A DNA stretch of 13,544 bases from Sphingomonadaceae bacterium. Its GTDB lineage: Bacteria; Pseudomonadota; Alphaproteobacteria; Sphingomonadales; Sphingomonadaceae. A program made the translations under genes and the position numbers. Of this stretch, positions 5,063 to 12,330 are shown piece by piece; position 1 is the first letter of the stretch; each line of letters opens with the position of its first letter. The DNA lies in NCBI GenBank assembly GCA_947442095.1, contig CANEVG010000049.1, positions 1-13,544 on the forward strand. Direction: 5' to 3'. The notes beneath the pieces were generated by a model. The model saw only the letters and a list, made by a program, of their open reading frames with translations. It did not search any database and was not told where the DNA came from.

Positions 5063-7357
5063 ATGACCAAGCCCACCATCGAAGCTGAACCCGACCCGTT
5101 CGACGCAATTGTCGATGCGCCGTTCGATTCCGCGCTTTCGGAGCGCTACCTAGTCTATGCCCTGAGCACGATCACCGCGCGGTCCCTGCCCGATCTGCGC
5201 GATGGGCTGAAGCCGGTGCACCGCCGCCTGCTCTGGGCGATGCAGCAATTGAAGCTCGATGCCTCGGGCGCGTTCAAGAAGTCGGCGCGTGTGGTCGGCG
5301 ATGTGATCGGCAAGTATCACCCGCACGGCGATGCCTCGGTCTATGATGCGATGGTCCGCTTGGCCCAAGATTTCGCGCTGCGCTATCCGCTGGTCGAGGG
5401 GCAGGGCAACTTCGGCAATATCGACGGGGATAATGCGGCGGCCTACCGCTACACCGAAGCGCGGCTGACGCGCACTGCGATGCGGCTTATGGCTGGGCTG
5501 GAGGAAGGTACCGTCACCTTCCACCCCACCTACAACGGCGAGGAGGAAGAGCCCGAGATTTTCCCGGGCCTGTTCCCGAACCTGCTGGCCAACGGATCGA
5601 GCGGCATTGCCGTGGGCATGGCAACCAACATTCCAAGTCACAATGTGGCCGAAATCGTTGATGCCACGCAGATGCTGATCGACAATCCGGGGGTAAGCCA
5701 CGCGCAGTTGATGGAGGTGTTTCACGGCCCCGATTTCCCGACCGGCGGCGTGGTGGTGGACAGCAAGGCGGCGATTAGCGCGGCTTACGAGACCGGCAAG
5801 GGCGCGATCCGCGTGCGCGGCCGCTTTTCCACCGGGCGGCAGGAAGGCGGCACGTGGGAGCCGACGGGCATCGAAAAGCTCGGCGGCGGGACTTGGCAGC
5901 TCGTGCTCAGCGAGATCCCGTATCAGGTGCAGAAGGGCAAGCTGATCGAACAGATCGCCGCGCTGATCGGCGACAAGAAACTCCCCATTCTGGAAGACGT
6001 GCGCGATGAAAGCGATTCCGAAATCCGCATCGTGCTGGTGCCGCGCAGCCGCAATGTCGATCCCGAGTTGCTCAAGGAATCGCTCTACCGGCTGACCGAT
6101 CTGGAAGTGCGCTTCGGGCTGAACCTCAATGTGCTCGATGCGCGGCGTACGCCGGGGGTGCTGGGTCTCAAGCTCATGCTGCAGGAATGGGTGATCTGCC
6201 AGATCGACATCCTGCTGCGCCGTTCGCGCCACCGGATGGAGAAGATCGCCAACCGGCTGGAACTGCTCGGCGGCTATATCATTGCCTACCTCAATCTGGA
6301 CCGCGTGATCGAGATCATTCGCGCCGAGGACGAGCCCAAGCCGATCATGATGGCCGAGTTCGAGCTGACCGACCGGCAGGCCGAGGCGATCCTCAACATG
6401 CGGCTGCGCTCTTTGCGCAAGCTGGAGGAAATGGAACTGCGCAAGGAGCGCGACGCGCTGCTGGCCGAACAGGCTGAGTTGCAGACGCTGCTCGATGATC
6501 CGGCAAAGCAGAAGAAGCGCCTCAAGGCCGATCTCAAGGCGCTGCGCAAGGAATATGCCGAAACCACCGTGCTCGGCGCGCGCCGCACCACGCTGGCGGA
6601 AGCCGCGCCGACGCGCGAGTTCAGCATGGACGCGATGATCGAGAAGGAGCCGGTGACGGTGATCCTTTCGGCGCGCGGCTGGATCCGCGCCGCGAAGGGG
6701 CATCTGCCATTGGACGGCGAATTCAAGTTCAAGGAAGGCGATGGCCCCGCCTTCGCGCTCCAGTGCCAGACCACCGACAAGCTGCTGTTCGCGTTGGACA
6801 ATGGCCGGTTCTATACCCTTGGGGCGGACAAGCTACCCGGCGCGCGCGGCTTTGGCGAACCGGTGCGCACGATGATCGACATCGATCCCGATGCGCAGAT
6901 CGTGGCACTGGTGGCGCACAAGCCCAAGGGCCAACTGCTGCTGGCGGCCAATACCGGACGCGGATTCGCGGCGGAAATGGACGAGTTGCTCGCCGAAACG
7001 CGCAAAGGGCGCGGCGTTGTCTCGACCAAGCCGGGCGTGAAGCTGGCGGTGGTGCGCGAGATCGCTGCCGAGCACGATCACGTTGCGGTGATGGGCGATA
7101 ACCGCAAGCTGGTGGTGTTCCCGCTGAGCGAAGTGCCGGTGCTGGCCAAGGGGCAGGGCGTAACCTTGCAGCGCTACAAGGATGGCGGGCTGGCGGATGC
7201 GGTCACGCTCACTTTTGCGGATGGCCTTTCGTGGGCTATGGGCGGAGAAAGCGGTCGAACGCGCAACGAGAAGGACCTTCTGCCGTGGAAGGTCGCGCGC
7301 GGAGCGGCAGGCCGTATGCCGCCGACCGGATTTCCAAGGGACAACACATTCACATGA
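5063..7357 (+). CDS. parC: DNA topoisomerase IV subunit A
   Basis: The 764-residue cleavage subunit of topoisomerase IV, which with ParE unlinks replicated chromosomes. The breakage-reunion domain starts at about residue 20 (SERYLVYALSTITARSLPD). The catalytic tyrosine is Y130, preceded by R129, in AAYRYTEARL. The quinolone-determining stretch is KYHPHGDASVYDAM at 84-97. A charged coiled-coil arm spans about 450-500, and a ParC-type C-terminal beta-pinwheel follows from about 525. The length and the lack of a canonical GyrA box favour ParC over GyrA. A KGQGVTLQRY sequence near 696-705 is a GyrA-box-like remnant. Start codons at 4994 and 5048 are possible, but 4994 lies in the -10 box, and family proteins begin close to 5063. 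The position equivalent to E. coli ParC Ser80 is A91. The stop overlaps the next gene's start. Confidence 0.96.
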   Translation: MTKPTIEAEPDPFDAIVDAPFDSALSERYLVYALSTITARSLPDLRDGLKPVHRRLLWAMQQLKLDASGAFKKSARVVGDVIGKYHPHGDASVYDAMVRLAQDFALRYPLVEGQGNFGNIDGDNAAAYRYTEARLTRTAMRLMAGLEEGTVTFHPTYNGEEEEPEIFPGLFPNLLANGSSGIAVGMATNIPSHNVAEIVDATQMLIDNPGVSHAQLMEVFHGPDFPTGGVVVDSKAAISAAYETGKGAIRVRGRFSTGRQEGGTWEPTGIEKLGGGTWQLVLSEIPYQVQKGKLIEQIAALIGDKKLPILEDVRDESDSEIRIVLVPRSRNVDPELLKESLYRLTDLEVRFGLNLNVLDARRTPGVLGLKLMLQEWVICQIDILLRRSRHRMEKIANRLELLGGYIIAYLNLDRVIEIIRAEDEPKPIMMAEFELTDRQAEAILNMRLRSLRKLEEMELRKERDALLAEQAELQTLLDDPAKQKKRLKADLKALRKEYAETTVLGARRTTLAEAAPTREFSMDAMIEKEPVTVILSARGWIRAAKGHLPLDGEFKFKEGDGPAFALQCQTTDKLLFALDNGRFYTLGADKLPGARGFGEPVRTMIDIDPDAQIVALVAHKPKGQLLLAANTGRGFAAEMDELLAETRKGRGVVSTKPGVKLAVVREIAAEHDHVAVMGDNRKLVVFPLSEVPVLAKGQGVTLQRYKDGGLADAVTLTFADGLSWAMGGESGRTRNEKDLLPWKVARGAAGRMPPTGFPRDNTFT

Positions 7358-8121
7358 CAGGTAACAGACTTTCCGGCCGCATCGCGCTGATTACCGGTGC
7401 TTCCTCCGGCCTTGGCGAGCATTTCGCGCGGCTCTATGCAGGCGAAGGCGCGGCAGTTGTGATCGGCGCGCGGCGCTTGGAGCGCATTGCGGCGCTGGCC
7501 GAGGAGATCAACGCTGGCGGCGGGAAGGCCCTTGCGGTGGCACTCGATGTGAACAACGAGGCCTCGATCATTGCGGCCTTCGACGCGGCGGAAGCGAAGA
7601 TCGGCGTGCCCGATGTGGTCGTCGCCAATGCCGGGATCGTGGTGCCGGGCCGGGCGCTCGATGTGCCCGCCGAAGGCATCCGCAGCGTTGTCGATACCAA
7701 TTTCACGGGCGTCTACCTCACCGCGCGCGAAGGGGCGCGGCGGATGATCGCGGCGGGTTCGAAGCAGAGCGAGCGCGGCCGGGTCATACTGCTGGGTTCG
7801 ATAACCTCGCACATGACCGGACAGGGCGATGCGTCCTATGCCGCGACCAAGCTTGCCGTGCAGCACCTTGGCCGCCAGCTGGCGCAAGAATGGGCGCGGC
7901 TGGGGATCAGCGTCAACACGATCCAGCCCGGCTACATCAGCACCGAAATCGCGGGCGACTGGTTCGATACCGATGGCGGCAAGGCACAGATCAACACATG
8001 GCCGCGCCGCCGCCTGACCGACGTGACCGCGCTGGACGAACCGATGGTGTTCTTCGCCAGCGATGCTGCAAGGCAGGTGACCGGCTCGCATATCACGGTG
8101 GATGACGGGCAGAGCTTGTAG
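7354..8121 (+). CDS. Short-chain dehydrogenase/reductase
   Basis: A 255-residue classical SDR (Rossmann fold, NAD(P)-dependent oxidoreductase). The cofactor motif TGASSGLG is at 14-21, NAG at 92-94, and the tetrad is N116, S149, Y162 and K166 (SYAATK). Arg pairs after the second strand (GARR, 38-41) suggest preference for NADP(H). The C-terminus ends in the usual ITVDDG segment. The ATG overlaps the parC stop as ATGA, so translation may be coupled; the AAGGG at 7336-7340 is 13 bases away and weak. The substrate cannot be inferred; many family members of this type act on 3-hydroxyacyl or alcohol substrates. There is no metabolic link to topoisomerase IV, so the coupling may only reflect compact gene packing. 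Confidence 0.94.
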   Translation: MTGNRLSGRIALITGASSGLGEHFARLYAGEGAAVVIGARRLERIAALAEEINAGGGKALAVALDVNNEASIIAAFDAAEAKIGVPDVVVANAGIVVPGRALDVPAEGIRSVVDTNFTGVYLTAREGARRMIAAGSKQSERGRVILLGSITSHMTGQGDASYAATKLAVQHLGRQLAQEWARLGISVNTIQPGYISTEIAGDWFDTDGGKAQINTWPRRRLTDVTALDEPMVFFASDAARQVTGSHITVDDGQSL

Positions 8122-8131
8122 GGTAGGGGGC

Positions 8132-8164
8132 TCTTCGCGCAGGTTAGCTCGTGAAGCGCGAGGA
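8132..8164. terminator. Weak stem-loop at the convergent end of the SDR gene
   Basis: Bases 8132-8140 pair with 8156-8164 over 9 positions including one G-U, around a 15-base loop. It begins 11 bases after the SDR stop and overlaps the 3' end of the small minus-strand ORF. The long loop and lack of a T-run make terminator function uncertain. Confidence 0.3.
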
Positions 8165-8305
8165 TACCAAGGCGATGCAAGTTAACAGAGCAAACGAAAC
8201 TGCGCCAAGAGGCACCGGGCCCAAGCAACCCCACCGCAGATAGCGCCACGACCACTCATTGTCCAAAAGCAGCCGCAGATTGTCAGGTGGATCCTGTAAT
8301 CTCAT
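8144..8305 (-). CDS. Small putative single-pass membrane protein (53 residues)
   Basis: An ATG at 8305 opens 53 codons ending in TAA at 8144-8146. AGAGG (8315-8311) stands 5 bases upstream, a credible ribosome binding site. The N-terminal half is polar with a Trp-rich patch (NEWSWRYLRWG, 16-26). Residues about 27-48 are hydrophobic (VPLGAVSFALLTCIALVSS at 31-49) and could span the membrane once, with a short RFTS tail. I recognise no family. It lies 25 bases downstream of the dsbD stop in the same direction and almost exactly fills the gap to the SDR stop, so it may be the second gene of a dsbD transcript. Against it: 34 of 53 codons end in G or C, less biased than the neighbours, and short ORFs arise by chance. 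Confidence 0.45.
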   Translation of the reverse strand: MRLQDPPDNLRLLLDNEWSWRYLRWGCLGPVPLGAVSFALLTCIALVSSRFTS

Positions 8306-8310
8306 GCATG

Positions 8311-8315
8311 CCTCT
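8311..8315 (-). promoter_or_regulatory. Ribosome binding site of the small membrane ORF
   Basis: On the minus strand AGAGG precedes the ATG at 8305 with a 5-base spacer. It is the main argument that the 53-codon frame is translated. Confidence 0.45.
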
Positions 8316-8330
8316 GCTTCAGATTAGCCC

Positions 8331-10406
8331 TCAGCCCCCCGGTAGCTGCGCCATATAGTCTGCGCTCAGGACTTGCGGCAGCTTCTGCGGCTCGGCGGCC
8401 TTGGCCGGATACCATAAGTACAGCGGCACCCCAGCCGCGCCTTGCGCCGAAAGGAAGTTGGTGATCTTAGGGTCGCGGCGGGTCCAGTCGCCCACCAGCA
8501 CCACGACGCCCGCCTTGCGGAAGGCATCGCGGGTCGTCTCGCGCTCGAACGCGACGTTTTCGTTGACCTTGCAGGAGAGGCACCAGTCAGCGGTGAAATA
8601 GGCGAAGACCGGTTTGCCCTGCGCGCGGGCCTGCGCCAACGCGGCTTCGCTGAAGGGTTTGGCGTCCAGCATCCCGGCCTCGACCACGCCGCCCGGGCCT
8701 TCGCTGGCAAGGCGCGGCGTGGCCGCCAGTGCCAGCGCGGCGAGCGCGACACTGCCCGGCAGCGCCCAGCGCGCGGAGCCATGCCCGTCCTTCTGCGCGC
8801 GGCCGATGGCCATCAGCAGCACCACAACCAGCGCCGCGAGCAGGCTTGCCCCTGCGGCATAGGCCGGGCCGCCAAGCCGCCATGCGAGCCAGACCAGCGC
8901 CAGCACGGTGAGGCCCATCGGCACGGCCATGGCGCGGCGGAAGCGCTCCATCCATGCGCCGGGTTTGGGCAGCAGGCGGCGCAGCGCAGGCACAAAGCCC
9001 AGCAGCAGGAACGGCAGCGCCAGGCCTAAGCCCAGCGCGGCAAACACCGCCATCGCCGCCAAGGCTGGGAGCACGAGCGCTGCGCCCACGGCGGCGGCCA
9101 TGAACGGCCCGGTGCATGGGGTGGCGACGAAAGCGGCGAGCAGACCAGTGCCGAACGCGCCGGTCCAGCCACCTTTCGCGCTGCCCGAGCTGCTTTCGAT
9201 CGACAGGCCCGGTAGTTCATAGAGCCCGGCAAAGTTGGCAGTAATCGCCACCGCGAGCAGCAGCAGCAGCGCGACCACGCCAGGGTCCTGCAACTGGAAC
9301 GCCCAGCCCACTTGCGTGCCCGCGGCGCGCAGCGCCAGCATCGCCGCGCCAAGCGCCATGCATGCCAGCATCACCCCTGCGGTATAGGCTAGGCCTTCCG
9401 CTTTCGCGTTGTGGCTGCCTGCGCGGGCGAGCGCCATCGCCTTTAGGCTGAGGATCGGGAACACGCAGGGCATCACGTTGAGGATCAGCCCGCCCAGCAT
9501 CGCGCCGAGAATGGCGAACGCCAGCGTTGCAGCGGAGAACGGCGTAGGGGCGTATGCCTTACCCAGCGGTGTTCCCGCAGCGGGCACCACTCCGGGCGCG
9601 GCGCTGAAGGCTATGCCGCCAAGGCTTTCGCCCTTGGGCCCCGTGCCGAGCGACAGCACCCCGGCCAGTGTTCCGGGTGCTTCGGGCGCAGGGAAGGCAG
9701 CGCGCGCCAGTTCGATGATGAGCGTATCGCCGTTGCGGCTGAACGTCTGCGGCTTGCCATAGGCGGCCACGCCTTGGGCCTCGATGAAGAAGTGCGGGCT
9801 ACCAATGGCGGCGCTGGCCGGGAAAGGTACCGCGATGCGCCATCCCGTGGATGATGCGGCGAACGTGCCCTGCCGGTCGAGCGGGGCGGGCAGCGCGGCG
9901 CGCCATGCATCGAAGCGCGCATCCGCCGTGCCGGAACCCACCGTCACGGTGCCTTCCAGCCGCGCCTGTTCTGGCACGCAGATCGACACAGTACAGGCCA
10001 GCCATTGGGCTTTCGCGGTGACCGGCAGCGTGGTGCCGGGCTTGGCGTCTTTCGGCACGGAAAAGGGCACGAGCACGGCATAGTCATGCTCGTAGACATG
10101 GTTCATCAGGCCCTGCACCAGCAGCGTCTGCGGCACGGGGAATGCGACCCGGCCGGTGCCCACGCCTTGCGGGAGGGCCCATTCGAGCGAGATCGGCAGG
10201 CCCGCGTCGCCGGGGTTAGACCAGTAGCCGTGCCAGCCCTTGTCCGGCTGCATCAGCACCGCGATGGTGATCGTCTCGCCCGGTTGGGCGGGACGTTCTG
10301 CAATCAGCGAGGCCCGGATATGCGCCGTTTGCGCAGCGGCGGGGTCAGCTGCCAGCCCAAGCCAGAACACGGTGAGTAGAAGGGCCAAGTTACGCAAAAT
10401 CGACAT
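8331..10406 (-). CDS. dsbD: DsbD/ScsB-type membrane thiol:disulfide reductase
   Basis: A 691-residue inner-membrane protein that carries electrons from cytoplasmic thioredoxin to periplasmic thiol proteins. A signal peptide ends near residue 25 (DPAAAQ). The periplasmic N-terminal domain (26-285) has a Cys pair C138/C143 in WLACTVSICVPE, the ScsB-like version of the DsbD alpha domain. The membrane domain (about 290-535) carries the paired cysteines C314 in NVMPCVFPIL and C431 in ATPCTGPFM. A further hydrophobic segment lies near 547-563. The C-terminal thioredoxin-like domain has C609-x-x-C612 in ADWCLSC. All three redox pairs are present, so the electron relay should be complete. Clients are unknown; ScsB-type proteins serve periplasmic peroxiredoxins and disulfide isomerases. 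It is transcribed divergently from the phosphatase gene. dsbD is a family name; scsB would fit as well. Confidence 0.93.
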   Translation of the reverse strand: MSILRNLALLLTVFWLGLAADPAAAQTAHIRASLIAERPAQPGETITIAVLMQPDKGWHGYWSNPGDAGLPISLEWALPQGVGTGRVAFPVPQTLLVQGLMNHVYEHDYAVLVPFSVPKDAKPGTTLPVTAKAQWLACTVSICVPEQARLEGTVTVGSGTADARFDAWRAALPAPLDRQGTFAASSTGWRIAVPFPASAAIGSPHFFIEAQGVAAYGKPQTFSRNGDTLIIELARAAFPAPEAPGTLAGVLSLGTGPKGESLGGIAFSAAPGVVPAAGTPLGKAYAPTPFSAATLAFAILGAMLGGLILNVMPCVFPILSLKAMALARAGSHNAKAEGLAYTAGVMLACMALGAAMLALRAAGTQVGWAFQLQDPGVVALLLLLAVAITANFAGLYELPGLSIESSSGSAKGGWTGAFGTGLLAAFVATPCTGPFMAAAVGAALVLPALAAMAVFAALGLGLALPFLLLGFVPALRRLLPKPGAWMERFRRAMAVPMGLTVLALVWLAWRLGGPAYAAGASLLAALVVVLLMAIGRAQKDGHGSARWALPGSVALAALALAATPRLASEGPGGVVEAGMLDAKPFSEAALAQARAQGKPVFAYFTADWCLSCKVNENVAFERETTRDAFRKAGVVVLVGDWTRRDPKITNFLSAQGAAGVPLYLWYPAKAAEPQKLPQVLSADYMAQLPGG

Positions 10407-10608
10407 GATGTTGCTCTATCGCAGCAAGGACGTTTTGACCACCTGCGCGCCCGAGACCAAAAGGGCAGCATCAGGCGTCTTCACCGGCTGTCGTCTGCCC
10501 TTGCGTACACCCCCTTGCGCGCGGCGGCAGCCGGGGCCATCACGAAATCCGCGCAGCGGTCCGCGCCCGGCGAGTCCGGTGCGGCCCTGATCCGAGGAAA
10601 GTTGTCTC
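10407..10608. other. Divergent intergenic region between dsbD and the phosphatase gene
   Basis: The 202 bases must hold the promoters of both genes. TTGACC at 10435-10440 resembles a -35 facing right, but no -10 follows at the right distance. One near-match to a Pho-box half (CTGTCGT, 10488-10494) has no partner 11 bases away. I see no credible small ORF. Confidence 0.5.
10461..10502. repeat. 8-bp inverted repeat with 26-base spacer in the divergent region
   Basis: AAGGGCAG (10461-10468) and CTGCCCTT (10495-10502) are exactly complementary. The pair could form a leader hairpin or a widely spaced operator for dsbD or the phosphatase. The arms are short, so chance is possible. Confidence 0.35.
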
Positions 10609-12330
10609 ATGGCGCATAGCATTTCCCTCTCGGCCCGGTGGGGCGCAAGTATGCTGGCTGCCGCGTGCGCCGTTACGCTGGTTCTTCCCTATGCTTGCAT
10701 CGCGCGTCCCGCACCTCGGGCTGCTCCGGCCGCTGCACCTGCGGTGATGCCTGCTGCGACCGCGCCGAAGCTGATCGTGGCGATTGCGGTCGACCAGTTC
10801 TCGGCCGACCTCTTCGCCGAGTACCGCGCGCACTTCACCGGCGGACTGGCCCGGCTGGGGCAGGGAGCGGTGTTCCCCTCCGGCTATCAGAGCCATGCCG
10901 CGACCGAAACCTGCCCCGGCCACGCGACGATCCTGACGGGCGTGCATCCCTCTCGCGCCGGGATCATCGCCAATACGTGGATCGACCAGTCGGTGGGCCG
11001 GGCCAAGAAGGCGGTCTATTGCGCCGAGGACGTGAGCAAGATTGCGGCTGATCCGAAGGACTATGTCGCCTCGGTGACCCATCTGCTTGTGCCGACGTTG
11101 GGCGACCGCATGAAAGCGCTTTGGCCCGCCAGCCGCAATGTCGCGGTATCCGGCAAGGATCGCGGCGCCCTGATGATGGGCGGGCATGCGATCGATCAGG
11201 TCTACTGGTGGAGGGGCAGCGGTTTCGCCACGCTGGAAGGCCGCACGCTGAGCCCCGCTGCGGTGAAGGAGAACGCTTCGGTCGCGGGCGTGCTGGGCGC
11301 AGGCTCTCCCGGCTTTGCATTGCCGGAATGGTGCAAGGGCAGGGACCGCGCGATCCCGCTGAACGCAAGCGGCACCTTTTCGGTTGGTGCAGGCCGGTTT
11401 GCACTGAAGGCAGGCGACAAGAGCAGTTTTCGGGCGTCCCCGCATCTCGACCGGGCCACGGTCGATCTTGCGACGGAAATGGTCGACGAACTGGAGCTGG
11501 GCAAGGGCGCGGTGCCCGATGTGCTCTCCGTCAGCCTTTCGGCAACCGACTATGTCGGCCACGGTTTCGGCACCGAGGGCGCGGAAATGTGCATCCAGAT
11601 GCAGCAACTCGATCTGGCGCTGGGAGATTTCTTCATGGCGCTGGACCAGCGCGGAATCGACTATGCCGTGGTGCTGACGGCGGATCACGGCGGGTTTGAC
11701 ATGCCCGAGCGGCTTGACGAACAGGCGCTGCCCGCCGCCGCGCGCGCGGACAAGGCGCTGATGCCCGACGCGTTAAGCGCTGTGGTTGCGGCCAAGACCG
11801 GGCTGGAGGCCAGGGACCTTTTTCAGGCAGACGGCCCCTCCGGTGATTTCTGGGTGCGGCGTGATCTGTCCGATGCCGACAAGGCGCGCGTGATCGCCAT
11901 TGCCAAGGCCGAGCTCATGGCCCATCCTCAAGTTGCCGCCGTGTTTGCCGCAGGCGAACTGGCCGCCGCGCAGATGCCATCGGGTTCGCCTGAGACATGG
12001 GGCCTTATGGACCGGGCCAAGGCCTCGTTCTATCAGCCGCGTTCAGGCGACATGGTCGTCGTGCTGAAGCGCGGCGTGGTGCCGATCCCGGAAGCCGGGC
12101 CGGGCTATGTCGCCACGCACGGTTCGGTGTGGGATTATGACCGCCGCGTGCCGATGCTGTTCTGGCGGAAGGGCATGACCGGGTTTGAACAGCCGAGCCC
12201 GGTGCAGACCATCGATATCGCGCCGACGCTTGTCGCATTGCTCGGCCTGCCGGTGGGGGCAGGCGCGTTCGATGGGCGCTGCCTCGATCTGGATGCCGGT
12301 GTGGGCAATACCTGTGGAGCCGCCAAGTGA
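10609..12330 (+). CDS. phoK: PhoK-like secreted alkaline phosphatase (type I phosphodiesterase/nucleotide pyrophosphatase family)
   Basis: A 573-residue exported phosphatase. A hydrophobic signal segment (about 11-30) is followed by an Ala/Pro-rich linker to residue 53. The active site of the Sphingomonas PhoK/SPAP zinc enzyme is complete with a near-constant offset: D62 (metal), nucleophile T101 in ATETCPGHATI, N122, K183 and R185 (GKDRG), D314 and H318 (DYVGH), D359 and H360 (TADHGG), and H504 (ATHGS). Such enzymes hydrolyse phosphomonoesters, with side activity on diesters, in the periplasm or outside the cell. GAGGAAA at 10594-10600 lies 8 bases before the ATG. The mature part has six cysteines (102, 138, 242, 328, 558, 569) that could form disulfides. 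It is divergent from dsbD. Its stop overlaps the next gene's start. Phosphate control is expected for the family, but no convincing Pho box is seen. Confidence 0.94.
   Translation: MAHSISLSARWGASMLAAACAVTLVLPYACIARPAPRAAPAAAPAVMPAATAPKLIVAIAVDQFSADLFAEYRAHFTGGLARLGQGAVFPSGYQSHAATETCPGHATILTGVHPSRAGIIANTWIDQSVGRAKKAVYCAEDVSKIAADPKDYVASVTHLLVPTLGDRMKALWPASRNVAVSGKDRGALMMGGHAIDQVYWWRGSGFATLEGRTLSPAAVKENASVAGVLGAGSPGFALPEWCKGRDRAIPLNASGTFSVGAGRFALKAGDKSSFRASPHLDRATVDLATEMVDELELGKGAVPDVLSVSLSATDYVGHGFGTEGAEMCIQMQQLDLALGDFFMALDQRGIDYAVVLTADHGGFDMPERLDEQALPAAARADKALMPDALSAVVAAKTGLEARDLFQADGPSGDFWVRRDLSDADKARVIAIAKAELMAHPQVAAVFAAGELAAAQMPSGSPETWGLMDRAKASFYQPRSGDMVVVLKRGVVPIPEAGPGYVATHGSVWDYDRRVPMLFWRKGMTGFEQPSPVQTIDIAPTLVALLGLPVGAGAFDGRCLDLDAGVGNTCGAAK
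12316..12319 (+). promoter_or_regulatory. Ribosome binding site for the GTG start of the monooxygenase gene
   Basis: GGAG lies inside the phosphatase coding end, 7 bases before the GTG at 12327. It supports the GTG start and the 4-base overlap (GTGA) with the phosphatase stop. Confidence 0.65.

Noticed and set aside
5150..6703. 517-codon open frame antisense to parC
   Set aside because: A shadow of the strong codon bias of parC: His-, Arg- and Gln-rich with no recognisable domain. Similar long antisense frames oppose most genes here.
7932..8255. 107-codon minus-strand frame spanning the SDR 3' end
   Set aside because: Two thirds of it is antisense to the well-supported SDR gene. The shorter frame at 8144-8305 has a better ribosome binding site and does not overlap the SDR gene.
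10411..10427. TTGCT-N7-AGCAA inverted repeat just upstream of dsbD
   Set aside because: Five-base arms are expected by chance at this length, and nothing else marks it as an operator.
10477..10498. Possible Pho box upstream of the phosphatase (CTGTCGT at 10488-10494)
   Set aside because: Only one half-site matches well. The sequences 11 bases on either side match at about two of seven positions, so a PhoB site is not supported.
10654..10668. Lipobox-like LAAAC in the phosphatase leader (C20)
   Set aside because: The -3 residue is Ala rather than Leu, Val or Ile, and further hydrophobic residues follow the Cys, so an ordinary cleaved signal peptide is more likely.
10540..11688. 382-codon open frame antisense to the phosphatase gene
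   Set aside because: Its composition (Arg, His, Gly, Ala) is typical of antisense GC-rich frames, and the sense gene has a complete active site.
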